Notes: generated by a model not told the origin, from the sequence alone. Positions 20,853-31,729 are shown, counted from the stretch's first letter. The stretch is DNA of 64,000 nucleotides from Arabidopsis thaliana (GCF_000001735.4 NC_003074.8:2914101-2978100), one strand, 5' to 3'. Numbers and translations are program-made.

Positions 20853-23800
20853 TCATTCAACCTCTTCTATTGGCAGTTTCCAGAAATTCCATGGGTTATA
20901 ATCTTCCTGTGAATGTGTAAGCAAGCGTTTGAAACCACTGATGAATCCACTTTACTTTATATTTGCTAAAAGATTATAACTCTAGTTACCTGCTCAACAA
21001 GTGAAGTTGGAGGAAACATGTCGTTGACAAGAGTATGAAGTGAAGTGTAAGATTTCTTGACATCTATGCGATGTCCTGTTGCCACTTCTCCCTAGCCATT
21101 TTTTAACAGAGACTCTCATCACTCAATACACGTGAAGAAACAAAACAACCATGCATGTCAGATTCTAGAAGATTGTGAGTACCTTTGGGTTGATTATGAA
21201 TATCTTTCCCTTTGGGATTCCGAGTTTTCTGTAACTCAGCTCATCTGTGTCTCTATTTCCAAATCCGGCATAGAACGGGTTGTAATCCGTTGGGAAGAGT
21301 TTCCTGATATCCTGCATATTACAATTGTAAAAGTTGTTCATATCTAAGCCGCTGGTTTTAAGTGTTCTCTATTATTAGTTCACAGAAAAAAATGAGAAAA
21401 ACTTTTACCTCCAAACATGCGATCTTGAACTCATGAGGTGCTCTTCTTATCACTGCATATCAGTTATAATGTTTATAAGAACAAAATAAGAGATATTTCT
21501 TATTAAATGAAAAAAGCGTAAAGATGCTGCAAATGAAATCTTGAAGGGTATAAAGATTAACCTTCACGGTACAATGCTGGAAATAGGCCATCTGGTGAAA
21601 TGACCACAGGACCGGTTGGCAGAGCTTTTCCGTCCTGCAAGCCAGTAAAAAAACCATATGAAGCAGAGAGATATCATAACAACGGGATACAGATAGCCTC
21701 ACACATCATCATTTCAGCTCCTTAAGCTTCTGTGGTTGATTAGGATTAGATATGGATTAAGTGCCTATTCACAGGTAAAAAGATATAACTCTTACCTGCT
21801 TCAGATTATTTAAGAAATTTCTTGTTAGATATGCCTGAACGATGGCACGAGCGCTCAAAAACAGTAACTGATATCCATTCTCCTGAAAAATCCAAAGCAA
21901 TGTAAAACATAAAGTGAGATCCATACTTACAGGGTACAAATTGAAGATATACAAACTGTTTATCAACTGAAGAAAGAACCACTTAAACCAATTGTATCTT
22001 ATATAGGCAGCAGCAGATTTCATGTTTTACCAACATCAATTGCGGGAAGCGAGATTCACATCAACCTTGAACATTTACCTTTATGGCAGAAAAAAGCTTG
22101 GCTACACCGGATTGGGTCCAGTCCTTTCCAATGAAGGGCATGAACTGACCTAACACATCAGATCTGCAAAACATACAAATCATCACATTGGCACAAGTCA
22201 AGATACTATATATATAACATGAACAATTCAGTTACAATAAGGATCCAATCTGTACTTAGTTATAGTTCCATCAACATCTGAAATCACTATCTTGGTGTCC
22301 CATCTCCACCGGTAAATGTGAGCATCGACCTAATAAGTAATAACAACGAAAAAGTAATTAGAAACTAAAGTTAGAAGAGTTTTCCTCGGTGTGCTTTCAA
22401 ATTTTCAACTAATGTAACCATCAACAAACCTGTTGTGTTCCAAGAACTCTTGTTGAGAAACTAAATGTTATCATATTCTGACCATCTTTCAGATTCAGAG
22501 ATGCGATCTGTTCATTGGTAGGGACATTAGTTCTCACAAGTTGTCTACGCGGAGACTCATGGCGACTCTCTGTGGTTGATTGTGTTTCCGGTGAGTTCTG
22601 TAAGCCAGGTTCGGAATCAACAAACAGATCTTCTTCGCTTGAGGAGTTACTTCCCGTATGCTCAACAGTTTTAACCCTTCTAAAAGGAATCGGCCAGAGT
22701 CTCCATCTTGTTCCAGATGAAGAAGGAGTTATTGTAGTTTCATCATCCTTGGGCTTAGGCGATTCATTTTCCTCCACAGAAATCACATCATCTGGCTGGA
22801 TATCTAAGTCTAGATCAAACACAGCTTTCCCAAGCACAATTCGAGCAGCTTTCGTCCATGGCATATACGTTTCTCTAATCCTAACAACCAGATTTTCACT
22901 TTCAAGAATTGATGTGGCCGAATTTATATATTCTTCCTTGGAGATCATATGTGCATCAAAGACTTCAGCAGCTGCGCTAAGTCCCATACCCTGACGAAGC
23001 TCATCCTTGCAAAGTGATAACTCATATCCTGTAAAGTTAAACCACTGTTAAAAACTACAAAGCTACTAACCATAGTTCAGACCAACAAAAAATGAAGTTC
23101 CTTACTCTGATCTGTATCGGGTTCTCCTTCGTCGACACTAGAAGTCACACCCACTGAAACTACAGTCTTCCTGTCCTCGTTATCCTTATCAACTTCCTCC
23201 CTCGTTGAATCTATAGAGACTCTCTCAGAATCCTGGTCTTCCGATTCTATAATCCCACCTTCCTGGTTGTTAATCAAGATGGCAGTTTCTGCAGATATTC
23301 GTGGCTGTTCATCCTTACATTCTGAATCAGCATTAGAATCAACGGATATACTGGATTCCTGGTTGTTAAACAAGATGGCAGTTTCTGCAGATGTTTGTTC
23401 ATCCTTACATTCTGAATCAGCATTAGAATCAACGGATATTCTGGATCCTTCGGTTGTTTTCACTTCTTCTATTGTTATTTGGGTTGTAGAAGATTCAAAA
23501 CTATCAACAAGAGTATCTATTGATTCAATAGTAACTTCATCTTCACTTCTATCATTTTCCATAATGGTGCGAAGTGGAAACTCACCTTCTTTTAGATTCC
23601 GATCCTCAAAAGTAGGACCTGGTTCCTCAGACTTCACATTCTCACTAGTTTTGGTCAGCTCTGACTGCTCCAGACAGCTCCCAAGAAGATCTCTTTCAGC
23701 ATCATGAGAATCTTTTTCGGCATTATCACGAGAATGGGAATCCAAATCATTACGCTCATCATTAATGGCATCTACTTTATCAGATGCAATATTAGCAGTA

Positions 23801-24573
23801 TCAGATGACTCCTCCACTTTGTCGATATATTCAGTATCCCACGGAGTCTCTGATGAAGCAAACTCAGTATTACCTTCACAAAACTCAGTCCCATCACCAG
23901 GGGCCAAATGAAACTGAGGAGTATTTAACCGTAAATTCTCAGCCTCCTGCTCAGCAACTGACACAGGGGCTGTTAGTATATGTCCATCAATACTGACCAA
24001 AACCACTTCAGAATCTGAGCCTTGAGAATCCCCATAACTTTCCACATTTAGATTGTCAAATCGAGCACTTCCATATTCTGAGGTTGGCGAAGGAGGATCA
24101 TCCTGAAAATCATAAAACCTCCTATTACAATCAGACTCTGTCCTCTCAAGCCGACTCAAAGGGTCGAAACCCTCTCGTAATTCTCCAGTACCAGAGTCCG
24201 ATAAACTGTGCTCAAGTCGATAAGTAACACCGTTATTCTGATTACCATTGTTATTCTCAGACCCGGAAATCAAATTGTTGGTGTCATTAGCTGCAGGATC
24301 AACTTCCCTGATGAAATATGCTTCACCAGAATTATCAAGATACATGTGAAAATCAGCTTCGGTTCCATTAACAGAAATCCTGACAAACTTCTCAGCGCCT
24401 TTGAGAACACCTTGGAACTTACCAAACCTAACATACCAAGGCGTGCTACGGAAAGAACCATCTTGTTGTTGAACAACGATGACATCAATAGCACCACCAA
24501 AGGGATGAAATGGTGTCGCTACAGAGTAAACCCCTTGAGAAATCAAACTCCCAACTCTTCCAACCAAACTCAT
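20853..24573 (-). CDS. PAH1: Phosphatidate phosphatase (lipin) PAH1, 904 aa
   Basis: Ten coding exons on the minus strand: 23106-24573, 22430-23028, 22256-22329, 22079-22163, 21796-21882, 21562-21634, 21409-21452, 21183-21311, 20990-21091 and 20853-20906, giving 905 codons. The N-LIP domain is residues 1 to about 100 ([20 protein letters not shown]). A long acidic linker follows. The C-LIP domain (about 690-890) holds the HAD-type catalytic DVDGT at residues 707-711. The enzyme dephosphorylates phosphatidic acid to diacylglycerol at the ER and restrains phospholipid synthesis. With PAH2 it supports galactolipid remodelling under phosphate starvation (established). The linker carries an in-frame tandem repeat (23261-23445). 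A likely 5'-UTR intron is 24677-24999. Confidence 0.97.
23261..23445 (-). repeat. Intragenic tandem repeat in the PAH1 linker
   Basis: Two near-identical copies, about 23261-23355 and 23357-23445, encode [15 protein letters not shown] followed by SAETAILxNNQE. The copies differ by a 6-base length change (PR residues present in one only) and a few substitutions. The frame is kept, so the linker grew by about 30 residues. Confidence 0.9.
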
Positions 24574-26423
24574 TTCATCAAATCTTTGAGAAAGTCTTCA
24601 ACTTTTACTGTCCTAATCATATACAAAAATCTAGAAACTAGAGAAAGTTTAGTTTCTTAGACAGGTTAATTCCAGCCTACAGGTGAAACAAAACAACCCA
24701 ACAACAAGCCAAAATTAGAGAACAATAACATGTGAGAGACTAAAAACAAAAAACTCATAAGGAGGAAAATCAAATCAATCAGATACAAAAAAAAACCATT
24801 CGTAATGTTCCGATTACACAAGTATCCAACCATTTTCCCAATTTCAAGCATGCAACTTTAACAGTTTCTGAACTAACACAACCCAAAGAAGAAAAATCAA
24901 ACAGCTTTCAAATTGTTGGAAAGATACAACGAGATACGATGATAGCCCACGAACCAAACATTTAAAAATCTCAGAGTCGGAAAATCGAAATCAACTTACA
25001 CAGATTAGGAACTCTGAGCGGAGAATCCGAGAAAAATCAAAACACGGCGGAAGAAACGACGAATCAGTAATCGAGATTACTATTGAAAATGAAATGGATT
25101 TTAATGAATTGTATCCTATACTAAGAATTTCATTGAAATTTCTCTCTCGGGGGATAAAAAAAAAATATTGGGTTGATAAAAAGATTCTCGGAATTTTTAA
25201 TGAAAGTCAAAAAGGATTTGTCTTTGCTTCGACGATTGTATTTTACCGCTACCGGTGGGAGAGATTTATAAGAAAGAGGAAAAAGATGGTTGTTTTGGAT
25301 AACCAGAACAAATTAAATCCGCCATGAACTTAAGAGACTGTAATTGCTTATATAAGATGATGAGATGACTCTGTGAAGGGAGGAGGGAGAATTACGAGAA
25401 GGGTCTCTCTTCGACTTTTGTCGTAATTATTGCTTCTCTAAGAGGGTACTTTTGGTATTTCCATATTAAAACCTGCGAAAGAATATGCTTGATTTTACAC
25501 AAAAGAAAACAAATATGCTGAATTAATATATTTTTGACCACAAAAATTAAGTTTCCACCTTTTTTTTGTTTAAATCTACTTTTTAAAACAACGTTTAAAT
25601 CTATTATTTTTTTCACTTCTTGATGATAAATGAGAAAATAGTTTTATAAAAAATTGAAATATAGTCTTGGTAAAGACATAAGTGAAATTAATCTATTAAA
25701 TAAATGTTCATAAAATAGAGAAAAAGAAAATGGGATAGTCGTGGACTCGTGGGAATATTAGTGATCCACACAATAGCATATCTGGTATATTCTTTGTCTA
25801 TACGCAAAATCAATTTGTTTATTTAGTTAGCCAATTTATTGTGTTCAATCTCTTTATAAAAATGTAAAAATTTGAAAATAAGCATCGTTCACAAGTGTCC
25901 TATGTTGCTACGTTCTCACCTAACTCGTTTTCTTCTAAGTCAAATCATTTTCCATTAATGTTACCGATTCACGTTGGTCGCTCCGATAAATTTAATACGC
26001 TAAGCCCTTTTTCGCATATAAAAATATAACAGCACAGTCATATTTTAATATATGAACAGGTTTTTGTTTTCTCTTAAGCGGAATATTAAATGGCTACAGA
26101 TATGTGAGAGAAGAAGACAGGTGACACCGCACGTGTTACACATTCTCTTACCATGTACTGTTACCAAACCGTTCTCTTTCATATTAAGTTTTGACTTCCA
26201 ACTCTATCAAATTAGGCCCAATGGGCTTTGTTTAAATTCGAGTCAAATCAACCATTACGGGCTGCCAGAATTTTCCGTATGAGAGACGGCGTCGTTTCGT
26301 TTCCTCAGCATTAAATCTGGTCAAAACGCCATTCTCGTTTCTTCCTTCAAGCTTAAGCTTAAAACGAAACCAGAAATCACGAGAAGCATCGTTGTTTCTC
26401 ACCTCTACAGTTACGGCGCGAAT
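24574..26423. other. PAH1 leader and divergent promoter with the seven-TM gene
   Basis: Contains the PAH1 5' UTR, with a probable intron 24677-24999 (donor GTAAGTTG, acceptor CTGTAG), then an AT-rich divergent spacer up to the seven-TM gene at 26424. A gacggcgtcgtttcg motif lies at 26285-26299, near the right-hand gene start. I see no other gene. Short frames at 25094-25327 and 26052-26282 look like chance. Confidence 0.45.
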
Positions 26424-27743
26424 ATGACGAGACTACCCCTCTTCGTCGTCCTCCTCCTCTTCTCCGCAAGTTGCATCACTCGCACGGCGGCGGAGATCAA
26501 ATCTCTCACAATCTCCGACGATTCTAGGCCGATGATTCTCTTCGAAAAGTTCGGATTCACTCAGTCCGGCCATGTTAGCGTCTCTATTTCCTCTGTAGCA
26601 GTAGTATCTTCTTCGTCTGATCCGATCCCGGATCCATCGAGGTTAGGGTTCTTCCTTATGTCAGAGGAATCGCTTCTCCAGGTAGTCTTAGAGATCGAGC
26701 AAAACCCCAACTTCTGTGTACTCGATTCCAATTACGTCCTCCATCTCTTCACATTTCACGATCTCTCTCCTCCCCCTGGTTCCAAATACGAGCACTTGTA
26801 TCCGGTGATGTCTCCGAACGAATACTCTCTCTTCTTCGTGAATTGCGTACCGGAAACCAAAATTTCGATGAAGGTTCGAACGGAGATGTACAATTTAGAT
26901 CCGAACGGGTCTAAGGATTACCTTCCTGCCGGGTCAACCCGATTACCCGGATTGTATTTCTTCTTCTCCCTCGGTTACTTAGCTTTCCTTGGTCTCTGGG
27001 GATATGCTTGTTGGGTCAATAAACGTGTTGTTCATAGGATCCATGTTCTTATGGCGGCTCTGCTTTTAATGAAGGCTTTGAATCTGATCTGCGCCGCCGA
27101 GGATAAGCATTACGTGAAAGTCACCGGTACTCCTCATGGCTGGGATGTTTTATTCTACATTTTCCAGTTTATTCGTGTTGTTCTTCTCTTCACTGTGATT
27201 GTGTTGATTGGAACTGGCTGGTCCTTCTTGAAGCCATTCTTACAAGAGAAAGAGAAGAATGTGTTGATGGTTGTTGTTCCACTTCAGGTTCTCGCTAACA
27301 TTGCTTCCATTGTGATTGGAGAGACTGGACCTTTTATCAAAGATTGGGTTACTTGGAATCAGATATTCTTGCTTGTAGATATAGTTTGCTGTTGTGCGAT
27401 CTTATTCCCTATTGTTTGGTCGATACGTTCGCTAAGAGAGACTTCGAAAACCGATGGGAAAGCGGCTAGGAACTTGGCGAAATTGACTCTGTTTAGACAA
27501 TTCTACATTGTTGTCATCGGGTATTTGTACTTTACGAGGATTGTAGTGTTTGCGCTGAAGACAATCGCAGCTTATAAGTATCGGTGGGTGAGCAATGCAG
27601 CTGAGGAGATTGCAAGTCTGGCGTTTTACATGTTGATGTTCTATATGTTCAGGCCTGTCGAGAAGAATGAGTATTTCGTTATAGATGAAGAAGAAGAAGA
27701 AGCCGCCGAGCTGGCCTTGAAGGAGGATGATTTTGAACTCTGA
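26424..27743 (+). CDS. Lung seven-transmembrane (GPR107/GOST-type) protein, 439 aa
   Basis: Intronless. A cleavable signal peptide is likely at residues 1-23 (LPLFVVLLLFSASCITRTAAE). A luminal domain of about 150 residues ends near LPAGSTRLPG. Seven hydrophobic segments follow from about residue 175 (LYFFFSLGYLAFLGLWGYACW) to residue 415, with conserved blocks HVLMAALLLMKALNL and GTGWSFLKPFL. The tail is strongly acidic (DEEEEEAAELALKEDDFEL). The family sits in Golgi or endosomal membranes, and animal GPR107/108 act in trafficking. Plant members have been discussed as candidate G-protein-coupled receptors without proven ligands. Trafficking is the likelier role. Confidence 0.93.
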   Translation: MTRLPLFVVLLLFSASCITRTAAEIKSLTISDDSRPMILFEKFGFTQSGHVSVSISSVAVVSSSSDPIPDPSRLGFFLMSEESLLQVVLEIEQNPNFCVLDSNYVLHLFTFHDLSPPPGSKYEHLYPVMSPNEYSLFFVNCVPETKISMKVRTEMYNLDPNGSKDYLPAGSTRLPGLYFFFSLGYLAFLGLWGYACWVNKRVVHRIHVLMAALLLMKALNLICAAEDKHYVKVTGTPHGWDVLFYIFQFIRVVLLFTVIVLIGTGWSFLKPFLQEKEKNVLMVVVPLQVLANIASIVIGETGPFIKDWVTWNQIFLLVDIVCCCAILFPIVWSIRSLRETSKTDGKAARNLAKLTLFRQFYIVVIGYLYFTRIVVFALKTIAAYKYRWVSNAAEEIASLAFYMLMFYMFRPVEKNEYFVIDEEEEEAAELALKEDDFEL

Positions 27744-28106
27744 AGCAGATCAAGGAATTTCATCGACTGTATAAGCTGTGAGGACATCTGCTTTTTCTTA
27801 TCTTCTTTTATTTGATTTTTGATTTTCTGTACTTCAGATGTAGTTTACTTGCAAAAGGGATTAACTGTGTATTTTTCTCTTATATCATAAAAGCTGGTTT
27901 GTCCTAAGACTAATCTGCTAGTAAGAAGAGGATCAGAGCCTCTGCTGTTTGACCCGACTCCCTAGTTTTATATTAAGACTATAAGCCAATGAACTTGTGT
28001 TTATTCTTCAATTTCCTCTGTTGCCATTGTTTTTGATTCATACTCGAGGCTTCTTCAGGTGTATATGGCTTGTATTAGTAGTACCAAGTTGATGATCTCT
28101 TTTGTT
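27744..28106. other. 3' UTR and spacer after the seven-TM gene
   Basis: T-rich sequence that fits the 3' UTR of the seven-TM gene. No gene of its own is visible. Confidence 0.45.
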
Positions 28107-28301
28107 CTAGGGATCAAACAAGAGAGAGTTGATATCTACTTCCTCAGCTGAAATAGACAAATTTGTGGTGGTTCCACTGGACTTGAAATATTGGAATTCG
28201 GTTTCAGGGTCAATCCAGTCCATAGTGACAAAGCAGTCGATCCCATAATCACAGCAAGAGAGCACACACAGATCTTTATTGTATGGAATTGGTCGAGTCA
28301 T
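28107..28301 (-). other. Unrecognised 64-codon open frame, possible gene fragment
   Basis: A minus-strand ATG frame of 64 codons with protein-like composition (PYNKDLCVLSCCDYGIDC, then TMDWIDPETEFQYF). I do not recognise the family. The cysteine-rich, tryptophan-containing text looks less random than nearby frames, so it may be a remnant or small exon of an F-box-like or other host gene. It lies in a convergent spacer with no evident promoter. Confidence 0.25.
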
Positions 28302-28375
28302 GAATTACCTTGCATCTCTATGAGCCTTTAGTATGGTATTGGTTGAGTCATACCTTGCATCTCTATTGAGCCTTT
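28282..28375. repeat. Short tandem duplication of about 45 bp
   Basis: The unit ggaattggtcgagtcat...accttgcatctctatgagccttt (from about 28284) recurs as ggtattggttgagtcat accttgcatctctattgagccttt, ending near 28374. The copies differ by several substitutions and a small gap. The first copy overlaps the start of the 64-codon minus-strand frame. Confidence 0.7.
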
Positions 28376-28513
28376 ATATATAGTCTTGCTAGACATTATC
28401 ATTAGCATTAACCATAATGCTTAATTTGCCAACATATGATCTTAGAGGATACATACTTCTACATACAAGACATGAATTAAGCCATACAAAGAATCTTAAA
28501 TAACAAAAAAAAT

Positions 28514-29947
28514 CTATTTGATTAGTCCCGTTTCTCGTAGCAAAACTTCCACGGCTCGTCTCCCAGAGACCAAAGCTCCATCAAATGTAGCAGAAGTCAT
28601 GTAATCACCGCTCAAGTAAAGACCCGACCCGACCCGAGGACTCTTGACCAAATCAGTGGGTGGACATTGGTTAGGCTGAGCGAATTGGATCCGGTATGTT
28701 TTCAAATGTTTCCATGACATAACCGGAGACTCACCAAACCAACCAGAGAGTTCTCTAAGAACTTCTGCTGCTAAATCATCATCGGTTCTATCCTCAAACA
28801 ATCCGATCAATGATACCGAAACCAGAGCCTTTCCCGGTGGCGCGTATGTCCGAGCAACGTTTGTAGCGAAGAACATGTTGTTGATTATACCGGAATTTGA
28901 CCCGTTGAGAAATAGAACCGGGTCTTGTACCGGTATTTGGTTCGGTTCAGCTGTGAAGTAAAGACAAATAGTGCTCCGAGCTGGTTTTGTTATAACCGGG
29001 TCTCTGATCCCATCGAGAAGCTTATTCACTTCCGGTTGCTCGACGGCGATTATGACACCTAGCTCTGCCTTCATAACGCTGCCGTCTTGGAGCCTCACGC
29101 TAGGTGGATCCGAACCCGATCCATTTGGATACTCAATAGAAGCGACCCTTGTGTTCAACAAGACGGACTTAGCGGGTAACTTCGCTGCCAACTGGTTCGA
29201 GATTTCTCCGATTCCCATGGCTGGAAGTGTGTTTTCTCCGAGAGCAAGACACCGGAAAACGAAATCGAAGAGCTTCGAGGTCGTCTCGAGGTCTCTGTCG
29301 AAGAAAATTCCGCCGAAGAATGGTCGGAAGAACCGATCAAGAATCGTTTCGGAGAAACCGATCTTACGGAGGAGATCAATGGTGGGAACTTCATCGGCGG
29401 CAGTCAATATCTCTTCGTCTGACTTGATTAGAACCCTAGCTCTCGTCAAAGCGATAAGCCCTTTGTCAACGACGGATCCGATCGGATTCGCGAGAGATGC
29501 CACCGAATCCCAAAAATGTCGGAGAGGATCAGCGACGGTGTGAAATTTACCGCCGTAAAACACCTTAGCTCCGGCGTAGAATCTCTGCAGATCCAGTGCT
29601 TCATAATCTAGAAGCTTTTTAGCTTCGGGGTACGCGGTGATGAAAATCTGAAATCCTCTGTCGAGAAAGAAGCCGTCGACGATATCTGTACGGACGCGTC
29701 CGCCGACGCCATCGGAAGCTTCGAGGAGTAGGAAAGGGATTCGTTTGGAGGTGAGCTGGTTTGCGGCGGCTAAACCAGCGAGTCCAGCGCCGATGATGAT
29801 GACGCCAGTTTGATTCTTCCGAATGTACGGATCTTCCGTGGAAGATTGAGCTCCGGAAAAGCGTTGATATCGGTGATTTGCATGGCCGCGGCGGCGAGGG
29901 AAGAAATGAGAAGTAGATGAGGTTGGGAGAGAGATCGCCACGGGCAT
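28514..29947 (-). CDS. Plastid FAD-dependent amine oxidase-like protein, 477 aa
   Basis: Intronless. Residues 1-45 are Ser/His/Arg-rich and look like a plastid transit peptide. The ADP-binding Rossmann motif follows: VIIIGAGLAGLAAANQL at about residue 50 (GxGxxG), then the acidic end LLLEASDGVGGRVRTD, the GGRV signature shared by amine oxidases, phytoene desaturases and protoporphyrinogen oxidases. The C-terminal FAD motif is GLYLSGDYMTSATFDGALVSG near residue 445. The reaction is unknown. The fold allows oxidation of an amine, carotenoid-like or porphyrin-like substrate. It is not one of the canonical pathway enzymes I recognise. Confidence 0.88.
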   Translation of the reverse strand: MPVAISLPTSSTSHFFPRRRGHANHRYQRFSGAQSSTEDPYIRKNQTGVIIIGAGLAGLAAANQLTSKRIPFLLLEASDGVGGRVRTDIVDGFFLDRGFQIFITAYPEAKKLLDYEALDLQRFYAGAKVFYGGKFHTVADPLRHFWDSVASLANPIGSVVDKGLIALTRARVLIKSDEEILTAADEVPTIDLLRKIGFSETILDRFFRPFFGGIFFDRDLETTSKLFDFVFRCLALGENTLPAMGIGEISNQLAAKLPAKSVLLNTRVASIEYPNGSGSDPPSVRLQDGSVMKAELGVIIAVEQPEVNKLLDGIRDPVITKPARSTICLYFTAEPNQIPVQDPVLFLNGSNSGIINNMFFATNVARTYAPPGKALVSVSLIGLFEDRTDDDLAAEVLRELSGWFGESPVMSWKHLKTYRIQFAQPNQCPPTDLVKSPRVGSGLYLSGDYMTSATFDGALVSGRRAVEVLLRETGLIK

Positions 29948-30511
29948 TTTAAAAGTTTGGATAAGGTTTTTCTCATTCCTTTACTTTATTTTCCCCGGGA
30001 AAATTATTTGTCTAGAAAAAATAATATATATATATTCAAATAATTATTTAAAAGATTCGAATAAGTCTTGTTTTCTTGATTCTTTTCCTTATTAATCTGA
30101 ACAAAAACAAATTATGAAGACCAGAGTCCTAGTCCCAGAGAGGACCGTTGTCCTAGAGACGGATACAGCCCAAGAGACGACCTTAGTCCTGCGGAAGATG
30201 AAGACCAATGAAGAGTAGGAAGACTGGTGATTGCTTATAGGCCGTCTATTTTGGCTTATAATGATTTTAAATAAGTGTAATGGATTTTGTTGCTTAATAC
30301 TTCGTCTGCTATCTTGTTTTAAATATTTAAGAAAATAAAACGACTTTCGGGATTGTCTTTTTCTTTCTGTTCCATGTCTTCTTAACTGCTATGAGTAAAA
30401 GAGCTCTCCCAGACTCTTCTTCTATCTCCAAAAGCTTTTATTTTTGTTTGTTTATTTTGGTACTGATAATATCTGAGTATATATATAATATAGTAGAAAC
30501 AATGAGCAAAA
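29948..30511. other. Spacer with an RS-domain-like gene fragment
   Basis: The first 100 bases are the 5' side of the FAD enzyme, with a TA-rich run at 30022-30035. The rest has a short coding-like relic at 30119-30211 (separate entry) and AT-rich spacer before the tRNA-Ser gene. Confidence 0.4.
30119..30211 (+). pseudogene. RS/SP-domain protein C-terminal fragment (relic)
   Basis: The plus strand reads DQSPSPREDRCPRDGYSPRD then DLSPAEDEDQ and a stop. SPSPR/SPRD repeats of this type occur at the C-termini of SR splicing factors and related proteins. There is no start codon, RNA-binding domain or promoter nearby. It is best seen as the tail of a degraded copy, perhaps with some 3' UTR. Assignment to a specific parent is not possible by eye. 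Confidence 0.4.
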
Positions 30512-30593
30512 GTCAATATGTCCGAGTGGTTAAGGAGATTGACTCGAAATCAATTGGGCTTTGCCCGCGCAGGTTCGAATCCTGCTGTTGACG
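30512..30593 (+). tRNA. tRNA-Ser (anticodon CGA)
   Basis: An 82-nt class II tRNA. Acceptor strands GTCAATA and TGTTGAC pair (one G-U), with discriminator G. The anticodon stem GATTGA/TCAATT encloses CTCGAAA, so the anticodon is CGA. The long variable arm is GGGCTTTGCCC and the T arm GCAGGTTCGAATCCTGC. There is no intron. A TTTTTC run follows at about 30600, as expected for a Pol III terminator. Confidence 0.96.
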
Positions 30594-30852
30594 GAATTGT
30601 TTTTCTTTTTAGCTTTTGTTGGGTTGTGAAAAGTATAACAACCTTAATAATTTCGTTTTTTTAATCTAAAAATATACGGTAGTTTTCTCATCATCACCAA
30701 TAAGAATTGTTTGATATGAAACAACAGAATCAGGAAAATTTGTTAAAATGTCAGAAAATGGAAAAATCTCTAACTGAACAAAAGTAACAAAAAAAACTCC
30801 CTTAGAAACAGAGGAATCATGATGAGAGACAAAATTATACAGAGACGTGGAG

Positions 30853-31413
30853 ATGTCTGTAACGTTGTCTCATCCATCATCATGTCTTCTTCTTCTCTTC
30901 CTTCTCTTTTCCGGTCATCCCTCCGTCCTCGGAACCTCCATCCCCGACGCGGTGAACACGGCGGCGCGTTTGGTAAACAGAGCGAGAAGAGCAAAACTGT
31001 CGAGAGAATTTCTACAAGCGCACAACGATGCACGTGTTTCTTCAGGCGTGCCAACGCTCGGATGGGACAGAGACCTGGCCCGATTCGCTGATAAATGGGC
31101 TAAACAACGTAAGTCCGATTGCAGTATGATACATTCAGGTGGGCCTTACGGTGAGAACATTTTCTGGCACCGGCGTAAGAAGACGTGGTCGCCGGAGAAA
31201 GTGGTGACGAGATGGTTTGAGGAAAGGTTTAACTACGACGTGAAAACAAACACGTGCGCACCGGGAAAGATGTGCGGCCATTACACGCAGATGGTGTGGA
31301 GAGAGACCACAGCCGTTGGATGCGCACGTGTGAAATGCCATAACGGTCGTGGCTATCTTGTGGTGTGTGAATATGATCCACGCGGGAATTACGAAGGTGA
31401 AAGACCATTTTGA
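30853..31413 (+). CDS. Secreted PR-1-like CAP-domain protein, 186 aa
   Basis: Intronless. The first ATG is at 30853 (MSVTLSHPSSCLLLLFLLFS), giving a clear signal peptide of about 27 residues. The CAP domain starts near FLQAHNDARVSSGVPTLGWD. It has the signatures GPYGENIFWH, CGHYTQMVWRETTAVGCARV and YLVVCEYDPRGNY, and the six cysteines usual in plant PR-1 proteins. PR-1 proteins are apoplastic, bind sterols and are induced in defence. This divergent member may act elsewhere. An insertion of basic residues (LVNRARRAKLSREF) precedes the domain. The gene sits between two inverted tRNA-Ser genes. Confidence 0.94.
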   Translation: MSVTLSHPSSCLLLLFLLFSGHPSVLGTSIPDAVNTAARLVNRARRAKLSREFLQAHNDARVSSGVPTLGWDRDLARFADKWAKQRKSDCSMIHSGGPYGENIFWHRRKKTWSPEKVVTRWFEERFNYDVKTNTCAPGKMCGHYTQMVWRETTAVGCARVKCHNGRGYLVVCEYDPRGNYEGERPF

Positions 31414-31595
31414 TCAAAACAGTTAAAATGAAAAAATTGTTAGAGATTCAAAATATTTTTTCTTCTTCTAATGTAATGAAGATGGTATATTATTCTTGGT
31501 CCTTACATATATACAGCCATGTATTGAAGAGGTATAAATTCAAATGGTTCGGAATCTTTTAATTTTATATATTAAAGATCAATAATAAAAAAAAA

Positions 31596-31677
31596 CGTCG
31601 ACAGCAGGGTTCGAACCTGCGCGGGCGAAGCCCAATAGATTTCAAGTCTATCTCCTTAACCACTCGGACATATCGAC
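31596..31677 (-). tRNA. tRNA-Ser (anticodon TGA)
   Basis: An 82-nt class II tRNA on the minus strand. Acceptor strands GTCGATA/TGTCGAC pair, with discriminator G. The anticodon stem GATAGA/TCTATT encloses CTTGAAA, so the anticodon is TGA. The variable arm is GGGCTTCGCCC. It matches the plus-strand tRNA-Ser(CGA) at all but seven positions. A long T-run follows its 3' end on the minus strand (31587-31595 as A on the plus strand). Confidence 0.96.
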
Positions 31678-31729
31678 TTGTTGTATTTGTTTCGTAAGAT
31701 TTGAATACAAAACCGAATTCTCTGTTGCC

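Noticed and set aside
28971-29543. 190-codon plus-strand frame opposite the FAD oxidoreductase
   Set aside because: Antisense shadow with no domain or transcript signal.
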